A stretch of DNA of 64,000 nucleotides from Cedecea neteri (GTDB lineage Bacteria; Pseudomonadota; Gammaproteobacteria; Enterobacterales; Enterobacteriaceae). The translations under genes were made by a program, and so were the position numbers. The stretch covers positions 4,588,001 to 4,652,000 of the forward strand of contig NZ_CP009458.1 in NCBI RefSeq assembly GCF_000758305.1, written 5' to 3'. This document shows, piece after piece, positions 41,744-50,384 of this stretch. Under the pieces are notes generated by a model. The model made no database searches. It was given only the letters and a program-made list of their open reading frames with translations, and was not told the origin of the DNA. Each line of letters opens with the position of its first letter. The stretch's first letter is position 1.

Positions 41744-43909
41744 TTAGCTCAGCGCTTCGTCAAGCTCGGTCACTGATTGCACCCTGGGCGCAGGCCAGAA
41801 ACTAAGCTGTTGTTCAGCCATAATAATCAGCCTGTCACAGGGCTTGAAACGCTCCCCGTACTGGCCCGCTAAACGCTGCAGTTTTGCCACCACATCGGCA
41901 GCTCCCAGGCTGTCCATATACCTGAACGGCCCACCTAAAAACGGCGGAAAACCGATGCCGAAAACGCCGCCAATATCACCGTCACGCGCGCTTCTGACTA
42001 CGCCTTCATCAAGGCAACGAGCGGCCTCGTTGAGCATCATCATGACGCAGCGCTCGGCTATCTGCTCCGGGGTCTGACGCCCGTTCGGCGTAACGCCTAA
42101 CAGCGTGTAAATCGCTGTATCAGGCTGTTTCTTGCTTTTACGCCCTTTTGCCGGATAAAGATAGAAACCACGACCATTTTTTCTTCCTTTGCGATCGTCC
42201 TTCAAGATTGCATCCACGCTATCAGGCGCGGCAAAGCGATCGCCGAAGGCCTGCTGTAGAATCGGGATAATCTTCGTGCCGACGTCTATCCCAACCTCAT
42301 CCAACAATTGTACCGGCCCCACCGGGAAACCAAACTTCACCAACGCGTCGTCAATACGCTCAATCGGCTCACCTTCCGTGAGGCAGCGCAGCGCTTCATT
42401 GACATAAGGTGCAAGAATGCGATTGACGTAAAACCCGGCGCTGTCGCCCACCACAATCGGCGTTTTTCTCTGTTTTTTCGCCAGCTGTACGGTGGTGGAA
42501 ATGGTTTCCGCACTGGTGCCCGCGTGAGGAATCACTTCTACCAGCGGCATTTTGTCCACCGGGCTGAAGAAATGCAGGCCGATAACCTGCTGCGGACGGG
42601 CTGCCTGAGCGGCAATGTCGGCAATCGGCAACGATGAAGTATTCGAGGCAAAAACAGTGTGTGGCGCGGCATATTGCTCCACTTCAGCCACCATTTTTTG
42701 CTTCAGCACCAAATCTTCAAACACGGCTTCCACCACAATATCTCGCTGGCTAAAGCCGTGGTAATCGGTTCCACCGGAGATACGTGCCAGCTCGCGCTGG
42801 CGTTCGGCAGGCTTCATATGGCGGCGGCGGACTTTCTTGTCCAGCAGATCCCAGCTGTATTTCAGCGCGTGGTTAATACCTTCGTTGTTAATGTCCTTAA
42901 TGCGCACCGGAAGCTTACCTTTGGTGGCCGTCACATAGGCAATCCCGCCGCCCATCAACCCGCCCCCCAGCACGCCAACAGAATTTAGTTTGCCGGGCTT
43001 CGCTTCGCCCCCGTACTCTTTTTTCAGCTCCGTACTGGCGAAGAACAGGCCGCGCAAGGCGGCAGATTCAGAGGACATAGCCAGCTCACCGAACGCTTTC
43101 GCCTCGGCCTCATAGCCGCTTTTGCTCCCCTGCTCCAGCCCGGTGCGGATAACGTCAATAATGCGTCCCGTTGCCGGATAATTACCCTGCGTCTTTTCTT
43201 CGGTCTTCTTGCTGACCAACCGGAACAACAAAGAGCGCCCGAGCGGCCCGGCAAGCACGCGTTCTTTTACCGGCAGTTCACGGGAAGGCTTTCTTCCTTT
43301 AAGCGCCAGCTCAACGGCGGCCTCAAGCAAAATAGATTCGGGTACCACGTCATCCACCAGCCCCAGCTTCAGGGCCTGGCGCGGGCGCAGCTGCTTACCG
43401 GTCAAAATCATGTCCAGCGCATTGCTGACGCCTATCAGACGAGGTAAACGCTGAGTGCCGCCCGAGCCCGGCAGCAGGCCCAGCTGCACTTCCGGCAGGC
43501 CAAGCAGCGTTTTAGGTGAATCGGTACAGATTCGGGTATGGCAGGCAAGCGCCATTTCCAGGCCACCGCCCAGACAGGCACCGTGAATCGCGGCCACTAC
43601 CGGGATCGGCAGCGCGGCGATTTCCGCCATGATCTGCTGCCCCTGCCGCGCCAGCTCTTGTGCTTCTTCAGCCGTTTTGCAGCCGGCGATCATATTGATG
43701 TCGGCCCCGGCGATAAAGTTGTCCGGCTTGCCGGAGATAAACACCAGCCCCTGCACGCTCGGGTTGTCACGCAGTTTTTTAATAATGCTGTGTACCTGTG
43801 CGCCAAACTCGGCCTTCAGGGTATTCATTTTTTCGCCCGGAACGTCGATGGTCACTACGGCAACGTTATCCAGCCGGATGTGTAAATCGAATGCGCCTTG
43901 CTGTGCCAT
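41744..43909 (-). CDS. fadJ: Fatty acid oxidation complex alpha subunit FadJ
   Basis: The ATG giving MAQQGAFDLHIRLDNVAVVT yields 721 residues (E. coli 714) and overlaps the fadI stop as TGATG. A longer in-frame start adds 16 unmatched residues. The enoyl-CoA hydratase domain (about 1–190) holds AAIHGACLGGGLEMALACH and GLLPGSGGTQRLPRLIG. The 3-hydroxyacyl-CoA dehydrogenase domain starts with VGVLGGGLMGGGIAYVTA near residue 312. It is the anaerobic beta-oxidation multienzyme subunit, partner of FadI. Confidence 0.96.
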   Translation of the reverse strand: MAQQGAFDLHIRLDNVAVVTIDVPGEKMNTLKAEFGAQVHSIIKKLRDNPSVQGLVFISGKPDNFIAGADINMIAGCKTAEEAQELARQGQQIMAEIAALPIPVVAAIHGACLGGGLEMALACHTRICTDSPKTLLGLPEVQLGLLPGSGGTQRLPRLIGVSNALDMILTGKQLRPRQALKLGLVDDVVPESILLEAAVELALKGRKPSRELPVKERVLAGPLGRSLLFRLVSKKTEEKTQGNYPATGRIIDVIRTGLEQGSKSGYEAEAKAFGELAMSSESAALRGLFFASTELKKEYGGEAKPGKLNSVGVLGGGLMGGGIAYVTATKGKLPVRIKDINNEGINHALKYSWDLLDKKVRRRHMKPAERQRELARISGGTDYHGFSQRDIVVEAVFEDLVLKQKMVAEVEQYAAPHTVFASNTSSLPIADIAAQAARPQQVIGLHFFSPVDKMPLVEVIPHAGTSAETISTTVQLAKKQRKTPIVVGDSAGFYVNRILAPYVNEALRCLTEGEPIERIDDALVKFGFPVGPVQLLDEVGIDVGTKIIPILQQAFGDRFAAPDSVDAILKDDRKGRKNGRGFYLYPAKGRKSKKQPDTAIYTLLGVTPNGRQTPEQIAERCVMMMLNEAARCLDEGVVRSARDGDIGGVFGIGFPPFLGGPFRYMDSLGAADVVAKLQRLAGQYGERFKPCDRLIIMAEQQLSFWPAPRVQSVTELDEALS

Positions 43910-45219
43910 CACTCCACCTCCAGAACCATTGCCGCACCAAGCCCACCCGCCGCACACGCGGTAACGAGACCAAAACCGCCCCCGCGACGACGCAGTTCAT
44001 GCAGCGTTTGGGTAATCATCCTGGCGCCAGTCGCCGCAAACGGATGCCCGTAGGCGATCGACCCACCCAGCACGTTAAATTTCGCGTCATCGACTTCGCC
44101 TGTGGCGTGCGCCCGGCCCAGCACATTGCGAGCAAAGTTTTCACTGGAAAGCATTTTCAGGTTGGCTAACGTCTGCGCGGCAAACGCTTCGTGCATATCA
44201 AACAAGGTTAAATCGTTCAGCGTGATCCCGGCGCGCTCAAGCGCCAGCGGCGTCGCCCAGGCAGGGCCAAGCAGCATGTCCTGCCAGACATCAATGGCGG
44301 TAAACGCGTAGCTGCGCAGGAAGCCGAGCGGCTTGAGGCCAAGCTCTTTTGCCCTGGATTCGGTCATCAGGATCACGGCCGCAGCGCCGTCCGTCAGCGG
44401 TGTACTGTTCGCCGCAGTCACGGTGCCGTGCTTGCGGTCAAACGCCGGACGCAATTTTGCATAATCGGCGAGGCTTGAGCCTTTACGCACGTTGTTATCT
44501 TCGGCAAACGGCTGGCGATAGGGAGGAATAAACGCCGTCATCACTTCATCGGCCAGCTTCCCTTCCTGCCAGGCCTGGGCGGCACGCTCGTGAGAACGGT
44601 GCGCCAGCGCGTCCTGCTGTTCGCGAGTGATGCCGTGAGTTTTCGCCATTTGCTCAGCGGTGTCGCCCATACGCAAACCGGTAGAGTATTCAGCCACGGC
44701 GGGAGGCACAGGTAACAGATCGCGGGGACGTAATTTGGAAAACAGTTTCAGGCGCTGCCCGAGCGTGCGCGCTTTGTTCACATCCACCAGCGTGCGGCCC
44801 AGCTTTTTGCTGACGCCAATAGGCAGCACTGAAGAGGAATCTGCCCCACCTGCAATCCCGGCACGAATGGTACCGGCCATCAAGCTTTCGGCCACGTTTG
44901 CAACGGCCTGGAAACTTGTGGCGCAGGCACGGCTGACGCTGTAGGCATCGGTATGGACGCTCATGCCGGTCGCCAGCACGATTTCACGGGCAATGTTTGG
45001 CGCTTCCGGCATTTGTACCACCTGGCCAAACACCAGTTGTTCAATTGCTTCGGGCGGCACTTCACTGCGGGCCATCAGCTCGCTCACCACCATATTGCCG
45101 AGATCGACGGCGGGAATACCATGGAAAGCCGTGGCCTGACGGGCAAACGGTGTACGTAAACCACTGACAATGGCAATACGATCGCCCTGGCGGGTAATCA
45201 ACGGCAGTGCCTGACTCAT
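43909..45219 (-). CDS. fadI: 3-ketoacyl-CoA thiolase FadI
   Basis: This 436-residue thiolase has the nucleophile Cys in SVSRACATSFQAVANVAESL (near residue 99), the His motif GGSIAYGHPFAATGARMI and the C-terminal TACAAGGLGAAMVLEVE. It cleaves 3-ketoacyl-CoA in the anaerobic beta-oxidation complex with FadJ. A FadR-like site lies about 40 bases upstream of its start. Confidence 0.97.
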   Translation of the reverse strand: MSQALPLITRQGDRIAIVSGLRTPFARQATAFHGIPAVDLGNMVVSELMARSEVPPEAIEQLVFGQVVQMPEAPNIAREIVLATGMSVHTDAYSVSRACATSFQAVANVAESLMAGTIRAGIAGGADSSSVLPIGVSKKLGRTLVDVNKARTLGQRLKLFSKLRPRDLLPVPPAVAEYSTGLRMGDTAEQMAKTHGITREQQDALAHRSHERAAQAWQEGKLADEVMTAFIPPYRQPFAEDNNVRKGSSLADYAKLRPAFDRKHGTVTAANSTPLTDGAAAVILMTESRAKELGLKPLGFLRSYAFTAIDVWQDMLLGPAWATPLALERAGITLNDLTLFDMHEAFAAQTLANLKMLSSENFARNVLGRAHATGEVDDAKFNVLGGSIAYGHPFAATGARMITQTLHELRRRGGGFGLVTACAAGGLGAAMVLEVE

Positions 45220-45258
45220 AACGCTCCCCTGCTAAAAAAGTGAATACAGACAAAAAGT

Positions 45259-45268
45259 GGTCTGACCT
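45259..45268. promoter_or_regulatory. FadR-like site upstream of fadI
   Basis: TGGTCTGACC matches the FadR core TGGTCNGACC exactly. Position just before the fadIJ operon suggests repression by FadR. Confidence 0.75.
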
Positions 45269-45359
45269 GATCACAGTCTTAACTAAAAATTCACATCCAG
45301 CCAACTGGCGGGCGAGAAAAATGGGAGAAGCGACACGAATTATTACATAACAAAATGAA

Positions 45360-45384
45360 CTCCCCCGCTTTATGCGGGGGAATT
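45360..45384 (-). terminator. Terminator downstream of yfcZ
   Basis: TCCCCCGC and GCGGGGGA pair around a short TTTAT loop, 13 bases past the yfcZ stop codon. The T-run on the minus strand is imperfect (TTCATTTTGTT). Confidence 0.65.
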
Positions 45385-45396
45385 GGAGGGGGGAAC

Positions 45397-45681
45397 TTAA
45401 CGCAGACCGAGCTGGAAGATCATCGTTTCAGCCTGGCAGCTAAACTGGAAATCGATATCCAGCTGCACGCCGTCGGCGACTTCGGTGTAGCGCGGCGTAA
45501 TCTGGCAAGGTTCGGATTCAACTTCACGAGCCTTAGCGGTTAACGCAGCCAGAACATCATCAGCCTCTGTTTTGCTAGCAAATACACGGCTGTAGGAGGC
45601 AATGCAATCTGTGTTGTCGATAATAGAACCGACATCAATGCAGCAGCAAACCGGGGTTTCATCGGCGGTATTTTTACTCAT
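45397..45681 (-). CDS. yfcZ: Small conserved protein YfcZ (DUF406)
   Basis: This 94-residue protein from the ATG giving MSKNTADETPVCCCIDVGSI matches the YfcZ/YiiS family (DUF406). It has a Cys cluster near residues 12–14, and PCQITPRYTEVADGVQLDID and FQFSCQAETMIFQLGLR at the C-terminus. The function is unknown. It is divergent from fadL across about 380 bases. Confidence 0.9.
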   Translation of the reverse strand: MSKNTADETPVCCCIDVGSIIDNTDCIASYSRVFASKTEADDVLAALTAKAREVESEPCQITPRYTEVADGVQLDIDFQFSCQAETMIFQLGLR

Positions 45682-46058
45682 CACGCTTTCCTCTGTAATG
45701 CGGCTTAAAAAAGGAGAATGGTTAAAATAATTGTGGCTATTTTACGCCCGCCGTTGCATCTGCTCCAGTTGATAATCCTCACAAAACCGACAAGTGACGG
45801 AAATCACACTTAAAAATGATCTAAAACAAATAACATCCCCCATCCGGAAGGAAGTTCCCCCAGAATTTGCCAACCAGATCCCGTTTTCAAGATCAAATAT
45901 GAAAAACTTTAGAAACAAACTTGCAACATCCTCGCTGGTCAGACCTATACTCACGCCACTGGTCTGATTTCTCTGTACCCGATCAGTCCCTACTATTCGC
46001 GCTCCTGTTACGGTATGTAACATTGTTTGCATAAAAATAAATCAATGAGGTTTTGGTC
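45682..46058. other. Non-coding yfcZ–fadL control interval
   Basis: These 377 bases hold no convincing gene; a possible minus-strand frame has no recognisable protein. The interval is AT-rich and carries two FadR-like sites near the fadL side. Confidence 0.75.
45935..45970. promoter_or_regulatory. Two FadR-like sites of fadL
   Basis: CTGGTCAGACCT (45935–45946) matches the FadR core exactly. ACTGGTCTGATTT (from 45958) is a weaker copy. Two FadR sites are also known in the E. coli fadL promoter region. Confidence 0.75.
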
Positions 46059-47387
46059 ATGAGCCAGAAAAACCTGTTTACAAAGTCAGCCCTCGCGGTT
46101 GCAGTGGCAATAGTCTCCTCCCAGGCGTACGCCGCCGGCTTTCAATTAAACGAGTTCTCTTCCTCTGGCCTTGGCCGAGCGTATTCGGGGGAAGGTGCAG
46201 TTGCGGATAATGCGGGTTCAGCAAGCCGCAACCCCGCTACCATCATGATGTTTGATCGCCCTTCTTTCTCTGCAGGTGCGATCTTCGTTGACCCGGACGT
46301 TGATATCTCCGGTACATCACGCTCGGGTAAAAGCACCGATGCGAAAAACATCGCGCCAACCGCATGGGTTCCTAACCTGCACTTTGTTGCGCCGATTAAC
46401 GATCAGTTTGGCTGGGGTGCTTCCGTCACCTCGAACTACGGCCTGGCCACCGAATATAACGACAGCTACACCGCTGGCTCTGTGGGAGGGACAACCGACC
46501 TGACCACTCTGAACCTGAACCTGAGCGGTGCCTACCGCCTGAACAGCAACTGGAGCTTCGGTCTGGGCTTCGATGCTGTTTATGCGAAAGCAAAAATTGA
46601 CCGCTATGCCGGTGACCTGCCGCAGCTGATTGCAGGTAGCCCAACATCAGGGCTATCGCCACAGCAGCGTCAGGCTATCGGCAGTATTCCTGCTAATACC
46701 CAAATCGCCCACCTGAAGGGTGATAAATGGGGCTTCGGCTGGAACGCCGGTATCCTTTATGAACTTGATAAAAACAACCGCTACGGCTTTACCTACCGCT
46801 CTGAAGTGAAAGTCGACTTTGACGGCGACTATAAGAGCAGCCTGCCGGCAGCCTATAACCCGCTGCTGTCCAGCCTTGAACTGCCTTTAGGCACCAATGG
46901 TCAAACCGTTCCAGGCTCTCTGAGCCTGCACCTGCCAGAAATGTGGGAACTGTCCGGTTATAACAAAGTGGCACCGCAATGGGCCATCCACTATAGCCTG
47001 ACCTACACCAGTTGGAGCCAGTTCCAGCAGCTGAAAGCAACCGGCAGCAACGGCCAGACGCTGTTCTATAAAGATGAAGGCTTCAAAGATGCTTACCGCA
47101 TCGCGCTGGGTACCACCTACTACATGGACGACAACTGGACGTTCCGTACCGGTATCGCGTTCGATGACAGCCCGGTGCCGGCTAACAAGCGTTCTATCTC
47201 CATTCCGGACCAGGATCGCCTGTGGCTGAGCGCCGGTACCACCTATGCGTTTAATAAAGACGCGTCTGTGGACGTAGGTGTTTCCTACATGCACGGCCAG
47301 AAAGTCACCATCGAAGAAGGCCCATACACCTTCAAATCTGAAGGTAAAGCCTGGCTGTACGGCGCTAACTTTAACTACGCGTTCTAA
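46059..47387 (+). CDS. fadL: Long-chain fatty acid outer-membrane transporter FadL
   Basis: This 442-residue protein starts MSQKNLFTKSALAVAVAIVS with a signal peptide cut before AGFQLNEFSSSGLGRAYSGE. It is a beta-barrel with alternating strands, ends in the outer-membrane signature YGANFNYAF, and contains the NPA segment ASRNPATIMMFDRP. It is slightly shorter than E. coli FadL, with differences in the loop near residues 185–215. It imports long-chain fatty acids and can serve as a phage receptor. Confidence 0.97.
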   Translation: MSQKNLFTKSALAVAVAIVSSQAYAAGFQLNEFSSSGLGRAYSGEGAVADNAGSASRNPATIMMFDRPSFSAGAIFVDPDVDISGTSRSGKSTDAKNIAPTAWVPNLHFVAPINDQFGWGASVTSNYGLATEYNDSYTAGSVGGTTDLTTLNLNLSGAYRLNSNWSFGLGFDAVYAKAKIDRYAGDLPQLIAGSPTSGLSPQQRQAIGSIPANTQIAHLKGDKWGFGWNAGILYELDKNNRYGFTYRSEVKVDFDGDYKSSLPAAYNPLLSSLELPLGTNGQTVPGSLSLHLPEMWELSGYNKVAPQWAIHYSLTYTSWSQFQQLKATGSNGQTLFYKDEGFKDAYRIALGTTYYMDDNWTFRTGIAFDDSPVPANKRSISIPDQDRLWLSAGTTYAFNKDASVDVGVSYMHGQKVTIEEGPYTFKSEGKAWLYGANFNYAF

Positions 47388-47405
47388 GTTACTGCCCCAA
47401 AAAGT

Positions 47406-47435
47406 AAAGCGCCTTCTGATGAAGGCGCTTTTTTT
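47406..47435. terminator. Terminator after fadL
   Basis: AAAGCGCCTTC and GAAGGCGCTTT pair around TGAT and are followed by T residues. It overlaps the stop codon region of the converging P-type ATPase gene. Confidence 0.88.
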
Positions 47436-49335
47436 ATGCCTGCTCGTTTAGCTTCTCTTCAAACCGCAGTAACCTTCCCGCATTGCCGAGCACCAGCAAC
47501 GTACTTAAATTATGCAATAGGGCGGCAACTACCGCACCAGAAGCACCAAGCCAGCCAAAAGCCGCCATCGCGACAATGGCCAGCGTCCAGCCCAGGCCGA
47601 TAAACACGTTGACCTGCAAAGTCCGACGGCAGCGGCGGCTCAGGCGCACGCAGGTGCCCAAGCGACGAAGATCGCTGCCAATCAGCACAATATCCGCCGA
47701 AGACATCGCAATATCGGACCCACCGGCCCCCATTGCCACACCCACCACGCCAGCCTTTAGTGCCAGCGAATCGTTGATGCCATCGCCGATAACCATAGGC
47801 CGGTAGCCGCTGTCGATTTGCCGTTTCACCTGCGCCAGTTTATCCGCGGGCAGCGCCCCGGCCACTACGTCGGTGATCCCGACCTGGTGCGCAATCCGGT
47901 CGGCAACCGACTGGCGATCCCCGGTCAGTAAAAGCTGGCGGTTAAGTCCAAGATCGCGCAGATCGGCCATCGCAGTTGCCGCCTCACTTCGCAGGCTATC
48001 GGCCAGCAGCAGCCAGCCAAGAAAACGGCCATCCAGCGCCAGCCCGACGATCGGGCCGTCGTGCTCTGGGGCTTCAGGTAAGTCAGTCAAGGTGGCGGCT
48101 AGCAGTTCGCGTCGGCCAAGCACCGCTTCCCCCTGCGGCGTAGAGGCGGAAATGCCTAACCCCTGATGCTCACGCACGTTGTCGAGGGGCAACCAGGCTT
48201 CCCGCGAAACGATCTCGCTTACCGCACGGCTTACCGGATGATTGCTGGTCGCACCCAGGCTGGCCGCCAGGATTTGCAGCGAAGCGGGATCGGTATCGCC
48301 ATAAGGTGCCACGGCCTGTAGATGCAACCTGCCGTGGGTCAGCGTGCCGGTCTTGTCGACCACCACGGCATTGATCTCCGCCAGCTCCTCAAGAAACGCC
48401 GCCCCGCGAATTAAAATGCCGTGACGGGCAGCCACCGTCAGCCCGGCAATAGATGACGCGGGCGCAGAGAGCACCAGCGCACAAGGACAAGCCGCCACCA
48501 AAACGGCCAGCATCGCCTGGGCATCCTGCGTCAGGAACCAGGTGCTGGCGGCAATCATCAGCACCAACAGCAGATAACGCGCCGCGTGCCGCTCGAGCAG
48601 GCGAGTGATCGGCGGGCTTGCCTGTTCCGCGCTTTGCATCAGGGCGATCACCCGACCCAACGTCGAGGTTTCTCCGGTACGCGTGACCCGGATGCGCAAC
48701 AGACCATCAAGGTTTATCGCTCCGCCAAAAACTTCCACGCCCGGCCCCACTTCCTGCGGCACTGACTCTCCGGTAATGGGCGCAGTATCCAGGCTGGCTT
48801 TGCCTTCCAGCACCAGGCCGTCGGCAGGAATATGGTCCCCGGCACGCACCTCAACCACATCGCCAGGTTCAAGGTCGTGGTTGTCGATATCCTGCAGTTC
48901 ACCGTCCGTACCTAAGCGTCTCGCCCGGCTGCGCGTGAGCTTGCTCAGCGCTTCGATAGCTTCCTGCGAGCCAATCACGCTGCGCTCTTCAAGAATATGT
49001 CCGACAATCATGATCAACGGCAGCAGCGCGGCGGTAAGAAGATCGCCCGTTGCCCAGGCACCCAGCAATGCCAGCGCGATAAGCTGGTCGGTCAATCCGT
49101 GCAGGCTGGGGTAGCGCAGGCTATGCAGCGCGTGACGCAGCACCGGGACAGCGACGACCACCGAAGCAGCGCCCAAAAGTAAATCGCCGACGGCAACCTG
49201 CTGAGGTGCCAGCCACCGCCAAAGCACCCCCAGAATCAGCGCCCCGCTAGCCACCAGCGCCAACATCAGTTGGCGGGTAATATACCGCTGTTCCTGACGG
49301 GTCAGCGCCCCACCGGCTTGTACTGAAGAAGTCAT
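47434..49335 (-). CDS. P1B-type heavy-metal ATPase without N-terminal metal-binding domain
   Basis: This 633-residue P-type ATPase shows TGES (188–191), the metal-binding CPC in VAACPCALVLSAP (283–285), the phosphorylated Asp327 in DKTGTLTHG, the nucleotide-domain HP in SNHPVSR (366–367) and GDGINDS (517–523). No N-terminal HMA or Cys-rich domain precedes the first membrane helix. In the last helix the sequence HNLSTLLVLGN (608–618) stands where ZntA-type pumps carry a conserved Asp (LADTG), so metal preference may differ from ZntA. It is the last gene of a four-gene unit and overlaps the upstream SPFH gene by 4 bp. Direction of transport and metal are inference; zinc is favoured by the Zur-like site. 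Confidence 0.88.
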   Translation of the reverse strand: MTSSVQAGGALTRQEQRYITRQLMLALVASGALILGVLWRWLAPQQVAVGDLLLGAASVVVAVPVLRHALHSLRYPSLHGLTDQLIALALLGAWATGDLLTAALLPLIMIVGHILEERSVIGSQEAIEALSKLTRSRARRLGTDGELQDIDNHDLEPGDVVEVRAGDHIPADGLVLEGKASLDTAPITGESVPQEVGPGVEVFGGAINLDGLLRIRVTRTGETSTLGRVIALMQSAEQASPPITRLLERHAARYLLLVLMIAASTWFLTQDAQAMLAVLVAACPCALVLSAPASSIAGLTVAARHGILIRGAAFLEELAEINAVVVDKTGTLTHGRLHLQAVAPYGDTDPASLQILAASLGATSNHPVSRAVSEIVSREAWLPLDNVREHQGLGISASTPQGEAVLGRRELLAATLTDLPEAPEHDGPIVGLALDGRFLGWLLLADSLRSEAATAMADLRDLGLNRQLLLTGDRQSVADRIAHQVGITDVVAGALPADKLAQVKRQIDSGYRPMVIGDGINDSLALKAGVVGVAMGAGGSDIAMSSADIVLIGSDLRRLGTCVRLSRRCRRTLQVNVFIGLGWTLAIVAMAAFGWLGASGAVVAALLHNLSTLLVLGNAGRLLRFEEKLNEQA

Positions 49336-50384
49336 TGTTTCGTCGCCTCTTGTTGCGCTACACCCTGCAGGATCAAATGCGCATCATCCTGCGGCGACAC
49401 GGTAATCACCGATCCGGCCTGGGACAGGATCCCGGCTATTCGCTGGCGATAAATACGCCCCAGTAAATCAGGATCGTCATGGTTGCTGGCCAGACGGGCA
49501 ATTGTCGCCGTGTCCGACTGCGCCTTCGCCACGCTCTCCTGCGCTTTCGCCTGGGCGGTTTGCAGCATCTGGTCGGCCTGTTGAACCGCCTTTTGCCGTG
49601 TTAATGAGGCATCGCTTTGCGCCGTCGCGATCGCTTTGGAGGCCTGCTGGCTGGCGGTTAAGACCGCGTTGAATGCCGCCACGGTCGTCAACGGTAAAGC
49701 AGATTGCACGGTCACCCGTTCGAGAGTGATCCCCGCGTCGCTGCCCGATGCCTGAAGCCGCAGCAGATTTTGTTCGATATTCCGCTGCACATCGCTCCGT
49801 AGCTGTTCGCGCTGCTGAGCCACGTTCATATCGTTGCCGGGCATTTCTGGCCTGGCAACCAGAATGGTATCCAGATCGCGGGAAGCGCAAACCGCGACCG
49901 CCGCACGCTCCACCAGCCTGTCCAGCAGCGGCAGAACATGTTGGCCCTGTAAGACATAAGCGGTTGGCGTTCGGACCCGATAAAACACGCTGATATCCAG
50001 CTGCACAACGCCCGCATCACCGGTGAGCAAGAAACCAGAACCAGAAACAGCATCGTTGCCGGGGCCACCGTTGATATCCAGGCTTTGCGCTTCGGACGAG
50101 CGCAGCAGCGCGGTCACGCGGTGTTCAACCACCCGATCCGGCCCCGGTACCATAACCACTTCATTGACCGGCGCGGGCCAGGCGAGCAGCAAACCCGGTT
50201 CAGCCACGCGCTGCTCCGCGCCAAAGCGCAGCACCACGGCCCGGCTGCCCGGTGGAATTTGCCGCACATTCGACAGCAACCACGCTCCGGCGGCGAACAG
50301 CGTCAGCGCAAAGATCGCGATAAACGCCAGCCGAATCGACTGCGTCCACGGCCCGCCGGGCTCAAGTTTTTGTCGTTCGGTCAT
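49332..50384 (-). CDS. SPFH/band-7 membrane protein, third gene (HflK/HflC-like)
   Basis: This 350-residue protein has one N-terminal transmembrane helix (about 17–38, LAFIAIFALTLFAAGAWLLS). A band-7/SPFH domain follows (RAVVLRFGAEQRVAEPGLLL, GVVQLDISVFYRVRTPTAYV), then a helical coiled-coil region rich in Ala and Gln (ASLTRQKAVQQADQMLQTAQ). It resembles HflK/HflC but is not the FtsH modulator pair, which sits with hflX elsewhere. It overlaps both neighbours by 4 bp. SPFH proteins form large membrane cages or microdomains; the link here to a metal ATPase is inferred from the operon. Confidence 0.82.
   Translation of the reverse strand: MTERQKLEPGGPWTQSIRLAFIAIFALTLFAAGAWLLSNVRQIPPGSRAVVLRFGAEQRVAEPGLLLAWPAPVNEVVMVPGPDRVVEHRVTALLRSSEAQSLDINGGPGNDAVSGSGFLLTGDAGVVQLDISVFYRVRTPTAYVLQGQHVLPLLDRLVERAAVAVCASRDLDTILVARPEMPGNDMNVAQQREQLRSDVQRNIEQNLLRLQASGSDAGITLERVTVQSALPLTTVAAFNAVLTASQQASKAIATAQSDASLTRQKAVQQADQMLQTAQAKAQESVAKAQSDTATIARLASNHDDPDLLGRIYRQRIAGILSQAGSVITVSPQDDAHLILQGVAQQEATKQ

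Noticed and set aside
45742..46032. Small minus-strand open frame between yfcZ and fadL
   Set aside because: It covers the FadR sites of fadL and has no recognisable protein sequence or ribosome-binding site.
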